DNA of 64,000 nt, from positions 206,001 to 270,000 of the forward strand of contig QEYB01000956.1 in the NCBI GenBank assembly GCA_017562135.1, written 5' to 3'. The translations under genes were made by a program, and so were the position numbers. Within the stretch, counting starts at the first letter, position 1. Each line of letters opens with the position of its first letter. Shown in pieces: positions 23,622 through 37,130 of the stretch. This DNA is from Dipylidium caninum (lineage: Eukaryota; Platyhelminthes; Cestoda; Cyclophyllidea; Dipylidiidae). The notes under the pieces were generated by a model. That model was given only the letters and a program-made list of their open reading frames with translations, had not been told where the DNA came from and made no database searches.

Positions 23622-26292
23622 ATGTCTGGTTTGGCGGACAGCACACCTTTAGGTGCTGGCGGGGACCATGTAGAAGGCGGTTTGGAACCCTCAAGACCGA
23701 ATTCAAGCTCGCAGCCACAGGCCTCGGGATTACGTTTTGCTGGTAAGAGGCAAGTGGTAATTCAGAACCTCGACCTCAGTCCTCTTCGGTTGGACGAACC
23801 TCCCCGCCATCACACTTCTGCCTCCTCCACCACATCCTCCTCAGTGGCGAGTACTAACTCCGCGTCGAAACCCACACGTGTTCGGCTACCACCTCTAACC
23901 AACATTGGCGCCATCGACGTCGCTGCTGGTGGTTCATCCTCTTCCGTCCTTCGTCATGATCGTGGGGGAAACAATAAACCAAGCGATCGCATGAGCACGG
24001 GACCTGTCGACCTCGCTGCCGCGTAAGGTCTTTTTTCTAATCAGATGTTTGTATCTTGGACCATTATAATATCCTTAAGCTATTACTTGAACAGACCAAA
24101 GGTTGGCTATGTGTGAGTAATTTTTGCGCGTAACCATAAATTCTTTCGATATATTCAGTCAACGGCAATTGGATGACCAACAACTAGACGACAGTCAGCG
24201 CGAAAGGATTGAAGAATTTCTGCGCTGCAAGAAAGACATTCGTGAGTTGCATCCAGAGGACTTCACAAAAATATCTGAGTTGGGCTCAGGCAATTGGGGT
24301 GTGGTCAGTCGTGTGCGCTACAATCGGGCTGATATCATAATGGCCAAAAAGACTATCCGTTTGGACATAAAGCACGAAGTTGGCACACAGATCTTACGGG
24401 AACTTGAGGTTAGTTTTGTTTTTCCTATCACTAATAAAAGGCTCACTGTATCTGTTTATAACGTTTATCCGTTGAAGTCCTTTCATAAATTAGTCTTGAC
24501 CGAATTGGTTTTTATTGGTGATAGTCATAAGAAGGCGATTTTTTCCGCGAAATATGCAAATATCCTATTTCCTTGGGACTCGAAGTTTGTATATACTTAT
24601 AATTCATCAGTGAGCAACTTTGTATTAGAAGGTTCCTTGATGTTTAATAGGATACTGTATCACCATTATCCACCTATTATGGCAGTGGACATATGGAGTA
24701 TCACAAAAAACGCATTCAAGTATTGGTAATACCAAAGTGGTACATTACGCCCCTAGTGTTTGAATCTTGTCGAGAGTTGAAGCGTTGAAAACCATTTCTA
24801 ATTCGTGTTAGGGCATATAACGGAGGTTTTACAGCTACTTTTTGAAGAAGTTTTTGTGTGTACTTGTTTAAAAAAAATCCCTCTGGTGTTTTTTTTTAAT
24901 TCTTAAGATTTAATCTATAATTAAACAGTCCCATTTGCATACATTATTCATGAGGTAAGGAATGCATCTTGAATCACAATCGACTTGTTGATGTACCGCG
25001 CACGCAATTGCTTTCGGCTTCTCTGAGGTACCTGTATCGATCGTTTTCGTTTCATGTATCTATCATACCAATTTTACATTCTAGATCCTTCATGATTGCG
25101 CGTCACCGTACATTATTGGTTTCTATGGCGCCTTCCTGGCAGACGGCAACATCAATATATGCATGGAGTACATGGACGGAGGCAGTTTGGATATTGTTTT
25201 AAAGCACGCTGGTCGGATGCCCGAGCCAATTGTTTCCCGTATCCTCTATGCCGTTCTTTGTGGCCTTGAATATCTGCGAAAACAGTTGAGCATGATTCAC
25301 AGGTAGGTCTGATTCTGCCCAGGTCTTGTCAAATAAGGTTCGTTTTTGATGAGCCTGAGTTGCTGTTCATGAAGATCTTGTGAACAAGGCCTCCAACTTT
25401 GTGGTCGAGTCATGAAAAGTTGGAACAAGTTTATTTTAACTGGTTGCCAGTCATTTCTATTCTTCCCATTTAATTTTTGTGCAGGGATGTGAAGCCGTCC
25501 AACATTCTCATGCGTCGTAATGGGGAGATCAAATTGTGCGACTTTGGAGCTAGCGGCAAGCTGATCGACTCGGTGGCGCACTCATTTGTAGGCTCTCGAT
25601 CTTACATGGCCCCGGAGCGCATCTCAGGTCAGTCTTACAGTACTTCATCAGACGTTTGGAGTCTGGGGTTGACGCTCATCGAACTCGCAACTGGACATTA
25701 TCCAATCCCCGCAATCGAAAATGAAGCACAATACTACACCGGTTTTTCCAGCGATCGACAGACAAATTTGAAGGAACATATCGCTGCTGCAAGAGAGGGA
25801 CGGAAATTGCCTCGTGAGTTTCATTCTAGTAGTAGATATTTTGCAGTTATATCAAAGGGATGGGTGGGTTTTTAATCACGGCCACATGATTCTTACTCTA
25901 CTTCACCCCTTTATCAAGCTGTAACAACTCAGGAACAGGCACCGCTGTCAATCTTCGAGTTATTAGTCCTCATTGTGGAGCAGCCACTGCCACGTCTTCC
26001 GCGGACCTGTTTCAGCGACGATTTTATTGACCTAGTGGCTTCTTGCCTCCGCACAGAAAGTGCGGAGCGGCCATCGCTGGAGATGCTTCAACGTCATGCC
26101 TTCGTTACCACAGTGGCGGGTCTACTGCCTGTCGGAGCGAATCGACGTAGTAGCATCCGATTCCACGACTCTTGCAATACCGCTGCTAGCCACATTCTCG
26201 GCGGCTGTCAGGACACCGCTGCCGACTTCAACATGGATGATATCGCATTCTACCTCTCCCACATTCTGCCAGCTCACGACGGCATTGGCTAA
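23622..26292 (+). CDS. MAP2K1: Dual-specificity MAP kinase kinase, MEK1/2 type
   Basis: Phosphorylates ERK in the Ras-Raf-MEK-ERK cascade. Exons: 23622-24022, 24159-24408, 25085-25302, 25485-25813, 25919-26292; 1572 nt, 523 residues, phases close. Kinase motifs: glycine loop [12 protein letters not shown] (about 172-183), lysine in IMAKKTI, HRDVKPSN (Asp291), DFG (309-311) and the two activation Ser in LIDSVAHS (about 319 and 323), matching MEK1 S218/S222. IFELL before the C-lobe end is MEK-specific. It is some 130 residues longer than human MEK1: the first 133 residues (exon 1) are Ser/Pro/Gly-rich and contain [15 protein letters not shown], a possible ERK-docking D-site. The helix matching the MEK1 nuclear export signal keeps few of its leucines. 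The Pro-rich insert before helix G is replaced by an unrelated sequence. Confidence 0.95.
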
Positions 26293-29200
26293 TTACCATT
26301 CTTTAACAAGCATTCATGACGGTGGCGATGATTTAAATCTCCTTCCTCTCTCTGGACGATACGTCTTGCCAACCCTGATGTTGTATTGCTCATTGTGGTT
26401 AGCATTGAACTCCTACTTCTCTTTATCTCCTCTTTCTCGCATTGTATATTATCTCTTTTGTTTGCCTATGTTTTCGGAGCGTCTAAGATTGTGATGATCT
26501 TGTTGATTCTCTATAGTAGTGACGATGGCGGGGACTATTTTAATCTGATTTTTCATTTCTTTATTGGAAGGTTAAAAAAGACGTCATGTTGGAGTATAAA
26601 GAACTTGTTCTCTCACACTTTTGTAACAAATCAGACTCCAGAAATATTTTGTGCCAAACACTTGTCTATTAGGTTATTAGATTACTTAAATCAATCTAAG
26701 TGTTTATTTTTTTCATTATTGCATGTGGGGATGGATTTGGTTGAACTCCACGCTCGCTAATCCCTCCTAAAATCGGTCTGCTACAAAATTCATTTATCAG
26801 TTGTAACGCCTTGGTTTAGTTACTGTGACAATCTTGATGATGGTTCTAAATTTGGTTATCACTTCAAATGAGCTCATGACATTCTTTACAATTGGGTGGC
26901 TACTGACGTCTGACTTGGTGGAGTCGACCTTCAACCTGCACAGTACCGATCAAGGCCCAACTTGCGGTCCAGGGTAGTTCGTTCGGCGCCTAACCAAAAA
27001 CCTTTGAATGATTTCAGCTAGTAATCTCCAGCACAAAGCCTTTTTCTCAAGTGGTTCTAACATCATTTTCCAATTTTTCACCTCAGCATTATTTTGAAAG
27101 TAATCAAAGTGCATGATCCTTAGTACCTTTATAATGCTCAAACGCAGTCGATGCTACTAGAATCACACGAAAATTCAACAAAGTTCGGGCGGCTTTACAC
27201 AGCACTAAAATTTTCAGTCTGCGCATACATTAACTGACGTTACTAACATACCTTCTACTGATTATAACAGTAGTAGAAGTTTAATTTGACGGTTTCCTAT
27301 TTGCTGGAATTATGAGTCATTTCGGAGTGGTTTCATATACATTTAACAGCGCTAAATTTGCCCACCTCTAGCCAATTGATGCAAAAAAAACAATCTTATT
27401 TGGTACCATCGAGGAATACCACGCCAACAATGCAGGTATTTCTTCGTACCTAATTGCATGCTGATTGAGTGCTTTTTAGAATGTGAAAGCCACACGATGG
27501 AAGTTATGACAGTAGGTACTTTCGGGTCATAACCTTCAATTGGGTTAGAAGTCTAACCACACCGAACAATACAATCTGATGATCAGTCAATATTTTAATT
27601 CATGACATTTAAGGCTAGTGATAGCGTTACGCCTAGAGAGCTTCGCTGATGAGTCACCAGATGATTGTCTTATTCCTTCTGTGCCGCGCTCGCTGAGTAA
27701 CACCAGAGGTTGCTTTGTATGGATCTTGCCGTCATACTTCGATGACTGACTTGGGTCGCACAGATAAACATATTTCATCATAATAACAAAAGAGCACAGC
27801 AAGCGAACACTAACTAATCGTACATTTTCCAGATATTTTGCAAAAATTCCCGAACAATTTGCAATTCAGCTGAACCATTCCGTGGTTAATAGATTTCCAG
27901 TCAGATGAACTAAATATCACAAAGGCTGAAAAAAATATCATCCAAAGAACGCCTGTAAGTTCGAGGAGAAACCAAAATAATCAATTACTTTGCTTAAAAA
28001 CAGAAAAAAAAATCAAAAAGTTTGGGTCCCACGGTATTTAAAGCACTGGATTTCATAACGTGACAGATATTAGTAGTAATTGGTGTTTTTTTCGACACCA
28101 CCGGCTCTTCCGTGGAAACAAGCGATATACACAATGTCTCGCATAAACCAATTGTTCACATAGAGGTAGTTCACAACACTTTTTGCCGGTTCTATGTTTT
28201 GTACAAACGGTAACTTATATTGAAGCATTTTCTACACAAAACAGGATTTCGATAGGGAGTAAGTGACAGTCTGGATTATACAATAAGCTTTCACTACAGC
28301 TTGGAAGACAATATCAGAGACTCGCAATTGTAATCTGCAGAATTCGGTTACTGTAAAAAAATTTATGTGGCATGCCAATTAACGAAATTGTACACATACG
28401 GGTAGCATCAAAGAACAAGCCCGTAACTATAAAGGAAATGGCTACCCTGCCTAGAAACGATTGGACCCACGGCATAGCGATGGCTTGGCAGATTTCTCTG
28501 AAATAAATACTTGCTTCGAATACGGCTAAAATTATCATATAATGCAAAGATATGAATTAACGGTTCATCTTTGCAAACTATGCGCAAAAACGTGATCAGA
28601 TTTCAACGAACATTTAACCAAATGAGGCTTTACCGGTTAGTGTATTAATCCTTTACATATGAAACAATGGAAAATGCTAACGCTACGTGACTTCAACTCC
28701 GCACTGTATGCTGAGTGGTCTGTTAGGGTGTACGTGACTATCCAAGGTTGTTTAACCAATCGCCTTCGCTAAATGATTGGCCGTACTTATACTGGTCGAA
28801 CAGAGCATGTTTTTTTCCATCGCTGCATATACAAACTGCTTTGGCCAAATTGTTGCCCAGTCATGGAGATCATAAATCTTTAATTGCAGCATATTATTTT
28901 AAATGTGTTTTTTGTTCTCCACCAGTGGTATTAGTTATCGACGTGGATGTACACAGAAGTTATAGTCATTTGGTGGAGCAGATTAAAGACAATTTGTTTA
29001 TTGCTATAGAAGTAGACGTATATCATAGATTATTATTAGTCGTTAGAGAATAATACTCCGTAAATACTCCGATTTTTTTTTTATAGACCCTATCTACTGT
29101 CTATGATTGTAGTGTCTTAACGGAACGTAAAAGGTACAATTCACAGGAAGTCGGTTATCGTAACGATGGGTAATTAGTTAGGATCTTTACCTTCAATTAA

Positions 29201-30077
29201 ATAAGGTCCATTACAGGAATTTCGTCGAGTTTCTTAATCAGGGAACATGCTGAGGAGGATGCAAGTGCATTCCAAGCATTTTCGATTTTTCTGCCGCAAA
29301 AAAATGACAAAAAATGGCAGGAATATACATAAAACGTTTATACCTGGCGTTATTTTTCAAGAATAATCTTGGAGGTTTTTCGCTTTTCCAAAAGGGTAAC
29401 ACAATTACATTGGATGCTTCTTTCAACTACAGATAAGCCAATGGAAAACAAAACAACCCTAGTCTGAATCCCATTTGCGGCAAAAGTTTTGCCTTACGTC
29501 ATGCACTACCCTGGTTAACACGAAAAACTTCTCCGTTGTGTAGTGAATGCCTCCTCGCTTCTAGAATATTCTTAGCAGAATTCTGAATCATCAATGACGG
29601 AAGCATTATCACTCACTCATCAACTCGTTTCCTTACTGTCTATGCCTGTTAAGCAAAATAAATACGATAAACTGAGGGAGTGTCGTTAAGATCCGTTATC
29701 AAAAGCACCGGGATCATTTGCTGGTTATTACGGCTGCCGCGCTATGTATCTCACTATACCTCACATTTTACTTGAAAAGTAACTTTTAACCAAACTTTCA
29801 CGATAATTTACCACTAGATCGTTGATCCTGCCCAGAAAGTAGCCGACAAAAAACATCCGTCTGAAGAATGCCAAATAAGGGTAATATTTATACCGAAGAA
29901 AAGGTTTACCACGAGATCTCAGTACCCACCAAATGTGGAAAATACATGAGACTAAAGAAAAATTATATTTGCTTTAAAAAAGTGAGATTATGATAGCCAG
30001 CACAAGAAAAGGGGCTAATAGGCATCGGAAAGTCTAATTGTATCTACGACGATCGGACCTGACGACAATAACCGGTA
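26293..30077. other. Gene-poor region between MEK and enolase (convergent 3' ends)
   Basis: Positions 26293-26760 are T-rich on the plus strand and are probably MEK 3' UTR. The rest shows no domain-bearing frame. Both flanking genes end here. Confidence 0.45.
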
Positions 30078-31516
<1,439 letters not shown>

Positions 31517-32771
31517 TGCTGAAACCTTGAAGGCGGGGGCCGACAACAAAATATGAGTTAAACCAAGTTAGTAAGCAGAAAACAGACAAATTATAAAAGC
31601 TTCCACACCTAAAAGGCAATCAACTCAAGAAATACAATCAACGAATTAAGAGGCCGGGAAACAACGCACCGAAGGAGAGGACAAGATTTGACTAAGGTGC
31701 TGCGGGATTGTTTTAATAACCTTGATGATCTAAACAAGTATTGGTTATATAATCGGATATTATCTAAAATATTTAAAGATGTTTATAGAGGTAAATCTCT
31801 TTGAATGATTCGGACTTGTGTGGATTATAGCACCACATGCAAAGAACAGCTGATAAAGTAAAAGAAGTGCTACGAGGAATAGCAGGGCATATTTTGGAGA
31901 CAGCAATCATTTACAGGTTATCTAAAATCACAAGCAAATAATTTCAAGGAATCTCAGTTTATATTCAGTTAGAATTCATAATAAACTCCCTAGTTTGACG
32001 AAACTTAAGCCAGGATATCGACATACCTGCGCTGACTAAATGTTTATCAAATCTACAAGGTAACGAGATATAGAATGCAATTCTTCCCTTTTCATTCTTC
32101 CGGCAACAATGACACGCAGGGAAGCATAAAGCCCCACACCTCCAGACACGATTACTCATGGCATTTTACCAGCACGAGTAATTTATACCGTTCTCATATT
32201 ACATCAGGATGACAGCTATTAAAAGCAATGAAAGGGGCTAACGAAAGACAACTCATTCGCCTTATCATATATATTTATATTGGCAATTGTGCTTGAGGTA
32301 GACGTATTTTTACTCGCACATTATATATTAGGCATTACTAACTGTATGCCTCGTTACGCATTTCGCACCAAAGTACAAATGTCTAGTGGTCCATGAAAAC
32401 ATGCCTGTCCACGGTCTTTGTTTTCAGAGGCGGATCACCGCGGTTGGCAGTTTACTTAGACACATCCAGATAATCGGTACAAACTCCTCTAACGCTTAAC
32501 ACAAACATATACCAAGTTTAATGTTTCGAGGAGAAATATACATTAACATACAGTCTTGGGTATTTAACAAGACAGCCGCAATAATTGTAACTAGTTGAAA
32601 ACTTGTCACTCTGGCCAGTAGGCAAAAATTCGCCTATTAGTAAAGCTCCATGGGAATACAACGATTAATTTTTAATTCTCCGGATATAAAAAATTTAAAA
32701 GGCCCTTGAACACCAAGATGGTTGCGCTAGATCGATTCTCTGGAACAAAGTTGCTGTATAATACGCTATAG
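31517..32771. promoter_or_regulatory. Shared 5' region between enolase and the EGF-like membrane gene
   Basis: The 1.25-kb gap separates two divergently oriented genes, so promoters for both should lie here. No TATA box or island stands out. Plus-strand TATAG at 32767-32771 is the proposed acceptor for the plus-strand gene. Confidence 0.35.
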
Positions 32772-35700
32772 TTTTGCGACAAAGTTTTAACTTTTATCCT
32801 TATTGCTTTTGTTTATCTTTTTCACGTTGAAGGCCAGTGGTAATAATGTGATTGGCGCGTTGATGAAAGTAATTCGGTATTCATTCGATGGGAGGCTCGT
32901 CTTCGAAAAGATGAGTACGTTTAAAGATTACAGGAGCTAATGGCCTCCGTATTCACTTAATTATTAGTTATAACACCTTAAATTATGAAAATAAGGATCC
33001 GATTGCCAAAATGAAAACGTTCCTTTGTCTAAGTTAGTGGATTAACCTCGTGTTTGTGTCTCACCACTTCGTTGTGACTTCACTATATCTCCACCTAAAG
33101 GGACTAGATGAACGTGATATTTGCATTGTTAATTCTTAGATAAAGGTTCATTCTGATAGCGTTATCAGATAATTTTAATGTGATTTTTCGTAACATCGTT
33201 ACATGTTAAAGATTCATTAAATTATACAAAACCGACCTCTTTTGTGCGACCACATTGCGGTAGCCACTTATGGCTAAAATTCATAATGAATGAACTCTCA
33301 GTTTTGCGTTGCTTTTTGATTAGTCATTTCAGCATTAAGGTAGATAGCGATTCACAAACGTATATAGCTTGTAAATGGTCCCAATATAATAGAGTGCGAC
33401 CCGGTACCGGGTAGAAGTGCTACATTTTTTCAGTGTTGTATTTTGTCCACTTACTGCAAGCTTATATATATTTGCACCAAACCTGCTTAGAAACATTTAT
33501 GACTGTCTTAACTTTATGAAATATTCATGATTGAGCAGGAAGGAGAACCATCCTAGATAATAAAGTTAATTACTTTTAGCTCTTGCTTTTACTTCTTCTA
33601 CCCTTCTTTTAGGGCCCTTCGCGACGAAATTGGTTGCGACAGTATTGGCACTGTAACATGCGGCGCATCCAGTAATCTTATGTGTTTTGAAGGTGTTTGC
33701 GCACTATTCATAGCCGAGACAGAAAAAAAGTGCGTGGAAAAATGCAAGTGAGCCCGTCTTTTTCTAACCAATCGTATTCTTGCGTTACAGCCTCTTAACC
33801 GTTAGTAGTTGTTTCTAGTTTAAAACAATTGTGAATAATGTGCTTTCTTTACCTGAAACAATCCCTTTTTGCAGGTGTTACCCGGGATATTTTGGGAACT
33901 ATTGTCAATTCCGAGATAGTAGGTCGATTAACAATTTTTTTGAATTTACAATCCATATCTTTATGAATTGATATACTTTTCGGTTTTACGAAAGAGAAAA
34001 CAATCAGCTGTTTAATTACGACTGTGTATTCCTCTTAGGCTCGCTCTTGGCCACAGCCGGATTGGTGGGTGGTATAATAGGAATATTCTTGCTCATCTTA
34101 ATCGGGTCGGTTATCTGGTGTTGCTGGTAAGTTGCACCATTTCCTTTAACTGCCTACTGCCATGTTACACTAAAGCTTATTTGTTGTGTCGCTGCCGCGA
34201 AGGTACTGAGAAATGTAAATAATTAGTCGTCCCTTTCATGTTTAATTAGATTGACCTTATTCTAGGTGTTGCTTGCCTCATTTGTCCACTACAAAAGTGT
34301 CCACCTTGGCAAAATGGCACTTAAGATGTTTTATTAGCAAGTTGTGAAGACAACTCTACTTAAAGGTGTGTTTTCGATTCTTCTTGGGAAAAAGACTATT
34401 TATATGTGGAAATTTTGGTAGCACTGTCACCTTCCATGAGATACATCATTTATAGAAACAGTAATTCTCTTTCCTATTGACTGCATGCACGACGGGTTTT
34501 GATCAAATGCTTTAAGATTGAAGAGCAAAATAAGTTTTAAAGTATTACATAGTAAGGCTGAAAGAATAGTAATTTTGATCATGACTTATTCTAAATAAGT
34601 AATCTCAAAATAACTAGACGAAAGGAAAGCAGTAAAGTGAACCTTGGTTACAAATTACTGAAACGGGCGTTTCAGGAATTACAAGTAGCGCCATTAATAT
34701 GCAGGAAAGGGTGTTACAGCGGTTTAAATGAAGACGTATTCATTTTTATATATTGACTTAAAACTGTTTTTTAGGTAGTTTAATACAATGTCCTTGGGTT
34801 TGCCCATTCATAATATCAAATGGATGTGTAAACGGTATTGGACGATTCATTTTTCCTTCACACAAACTAGTTAATGAATATTCAATTCCTATAGAGACCG
34901 TTGCATTGCTCACATACTCGTTATACTAGGCCTATCGCCATTTTATAATTGTAACAATCGTCACGCCCCCGCTTTCCGGCAATCTAGTGAGTTTGATCCA
35001 CTTCCGGACTGGGGTGCATTCAAAGTCCTTACTTCTTAGAAAAGATTGTTCGAATTCAAACAACATTTCTGTTTTGTTCTAACTCTATACCAATTATGGT
35101 AAGCAATCGTTCAGCGGTAATTTAACCCACTTGCTCGAATAAATGATGACTGTAAAATCGTCCAGAGAAGAAAATGCCCTATTTCATTCACTAGTAGCCA
35201 GTGAGTTTAACTCAGCTAATTTGGCAATTTCCGCATATTGCGGTGCTCATATAGGAGTGCTCCACTGCTTTCATATGTTCCACATATATCATCAGATAGA
35301 TTTCAAGCCAAATTTGTTATTACAACGAGGATTGGGTTCCACGGCGCTACCTCGTTGAACGCTATTTGGGGTCATCTTTGACGGAGTAGTGTTTTTACCC
35401 TTTAGTTAGGTCTTTCATCGACGTCATGTTATGGGAATGGCATCTATGCACCAGTGAAATTGGTCCTAAGCATTTTGCGATAGTGCATGCACCCCGGCCT
35501 GGTTATTGTTTTCCCACGTTACTTGTGACACTAGCACGATGGGAAAGACTACTTTCAAATGTAGCATATAAAAAGAAACTGATGAATATACATATATGTG
35601 CTTTAGGAAGTTTAACATAGATTTTCAATGAATCAAAGTCATTTTTTTATTAGTCTATCATTGGAACGAGATCAGTAACAAAATAGTTATCAAGGTAAGG

Positions 35701-37130
35701 GTCAAAAGGATGGAACTGCATTGTTAAGCTAACCAATCAAATTCTGCCGAGCCACTGTCCTCCAAATACCACTTTCTTCTTTCAGTTATTCGTGTCGAAA
35801 AAGGTAAGTTGACTTTGGTTGAATGATTTGCACGCAATTCCTCTGTCTGACCTGCCTAACGTCGCGGTGCAAATTACTTCCTCTCCTATCAAAGAGCGAT
35901 TAAGAAGAAAACTTCCTCCATACTATCACTGTATGCCTGCACCCCATGCTAAAGATGCTACGCATTAATAATGTCAGTCTTAGAAAACTTTGACGGTATT
36001 TTAGTATAGCGCTTAAGCACGACGTTCTGCTTTTTGAAGCCATGAAGCCATGTCCTGTACTCGGAGGTGCCTTAAATTGGACAAAATTAGGATATGTTAA
36101 GACCGTTTTGTAAACCGAAATGCTAAATCCTGAATAATTTATTGGACTTTCACCGGAATGCCTTCATTCTTATTCTGAGTTTATGCTTTGCCGTATAAAT
36201 CAACCGTTTCTTTGATTTTTGATGTTAAGCGATCATGAAGGTTTTTCACAGATTTCTATTATCTGCTAAAGGAGGAAGTTGAATTTGGAAATGGAAAGAG
36301 ATCAACACGATCTTAATGACGGTGAAAACAGTCTACAATTGAATAATTCTCTAAATCAAATGGAGGTGAGTAAGATGAATTTAAAATCAAAGAGATTATA
36401 GCAAATTTTTTTAAAACGAAGAAATTGTCCCACTTAGGTTTTTAAATAAAAACAAGGATATAAAAATTGCGACACCTTTTATGCTCTCTTAGGTTGCCTA
36501 TAGAGATAAGGTGATACCAGTTACACGCATCCTTCAGTTAAAGAAAATGTGATTTGACTTAAAATTAGTACAAACAAACGTTTAATTTTATTTTAATCAG
36601 TCTTCCTATCCGTTGTATGTGTTCCAGCATTATGTAAAGAATTCCGAGGCCATCCCGTCCGAATCTTGTTAAAATAAATTAAACAAAAGAACAAGTGGCA
36701 GTCCGTGAGACTTCCCATGGCACCGATACATAGCCGTGGCAATTACCTGATTACGTGGGTGTATGTAATGCGTGCGAGGCGTAACCTAAAATTAAGCCAT
36801 ATTTTCCACCCATTTTTTCAATTCACTTAAACAAATATGTTAATACAACTCATCGTACACAAAAGTCATCCGTTTTAGGGTCTAACAAATCGTCCACGGA
36901 GTGGTTACTACGAGCACGAAATATACGGTGATATGACACACAACGGTAGTAATCAAAATGTTGACAACAAAGATTCACGGAATATCGACCGAACGGCAGA
37001 TGCGGATAATTCCCAGACTACAGTGGAAACGACACATCTTCTAGTTTACAACGGGATAGAATCTCGGCTCGTAAGGACCTCGCTAGAGCCTTCCACAACG
37101 CATCGAAGCGCAGACTCTTCGCCAACATAA
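32772..37130 (+). CDS. Small type I membrane protein with one EGF-like module (EGF-ligand-like architecture)
   Basis: Found by joining exons: 32772-32839, 33613-33747, 33875-33918, 34039-34126, 35786-35803, 36272-36365, 36879-37130. The phases close to 699 nt, 232 codons plus stop. Counting a donated Met as residue 1: hydrophobic signal peptide (about 5-18, likely cleaved after VEG); Cys-rich ectodomain with C40-x7-C48-x4-C53-x14-C68-x-C70-x8-C79, ending CYPGYFGNYC, plus extra Cys 32 and 64; a short juxtamembrane QFRD; one membrane helix (about 86-110); Cys-rich and basic stop-transfer (CCCYSCRKRRK); then a hydrophilic Asn/Asp/Ser/Thr-rich cytoplasmic tail of about 110 residues. This is the layout of EGF-family growth factor precursors. 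The Arg normally just before the sixth Cys in EGFR ligands is Tyr here. No ATG begins the first exon; see findings. A remote AATAAA is at 37757. Confidence 0.75.

Noticed and set aside
27600..27780. Protein-like 51-codon open segment on the plus strand, opposite a 71-codon minus frame
   Set aside because: No ATG, no splice partners on either strand.
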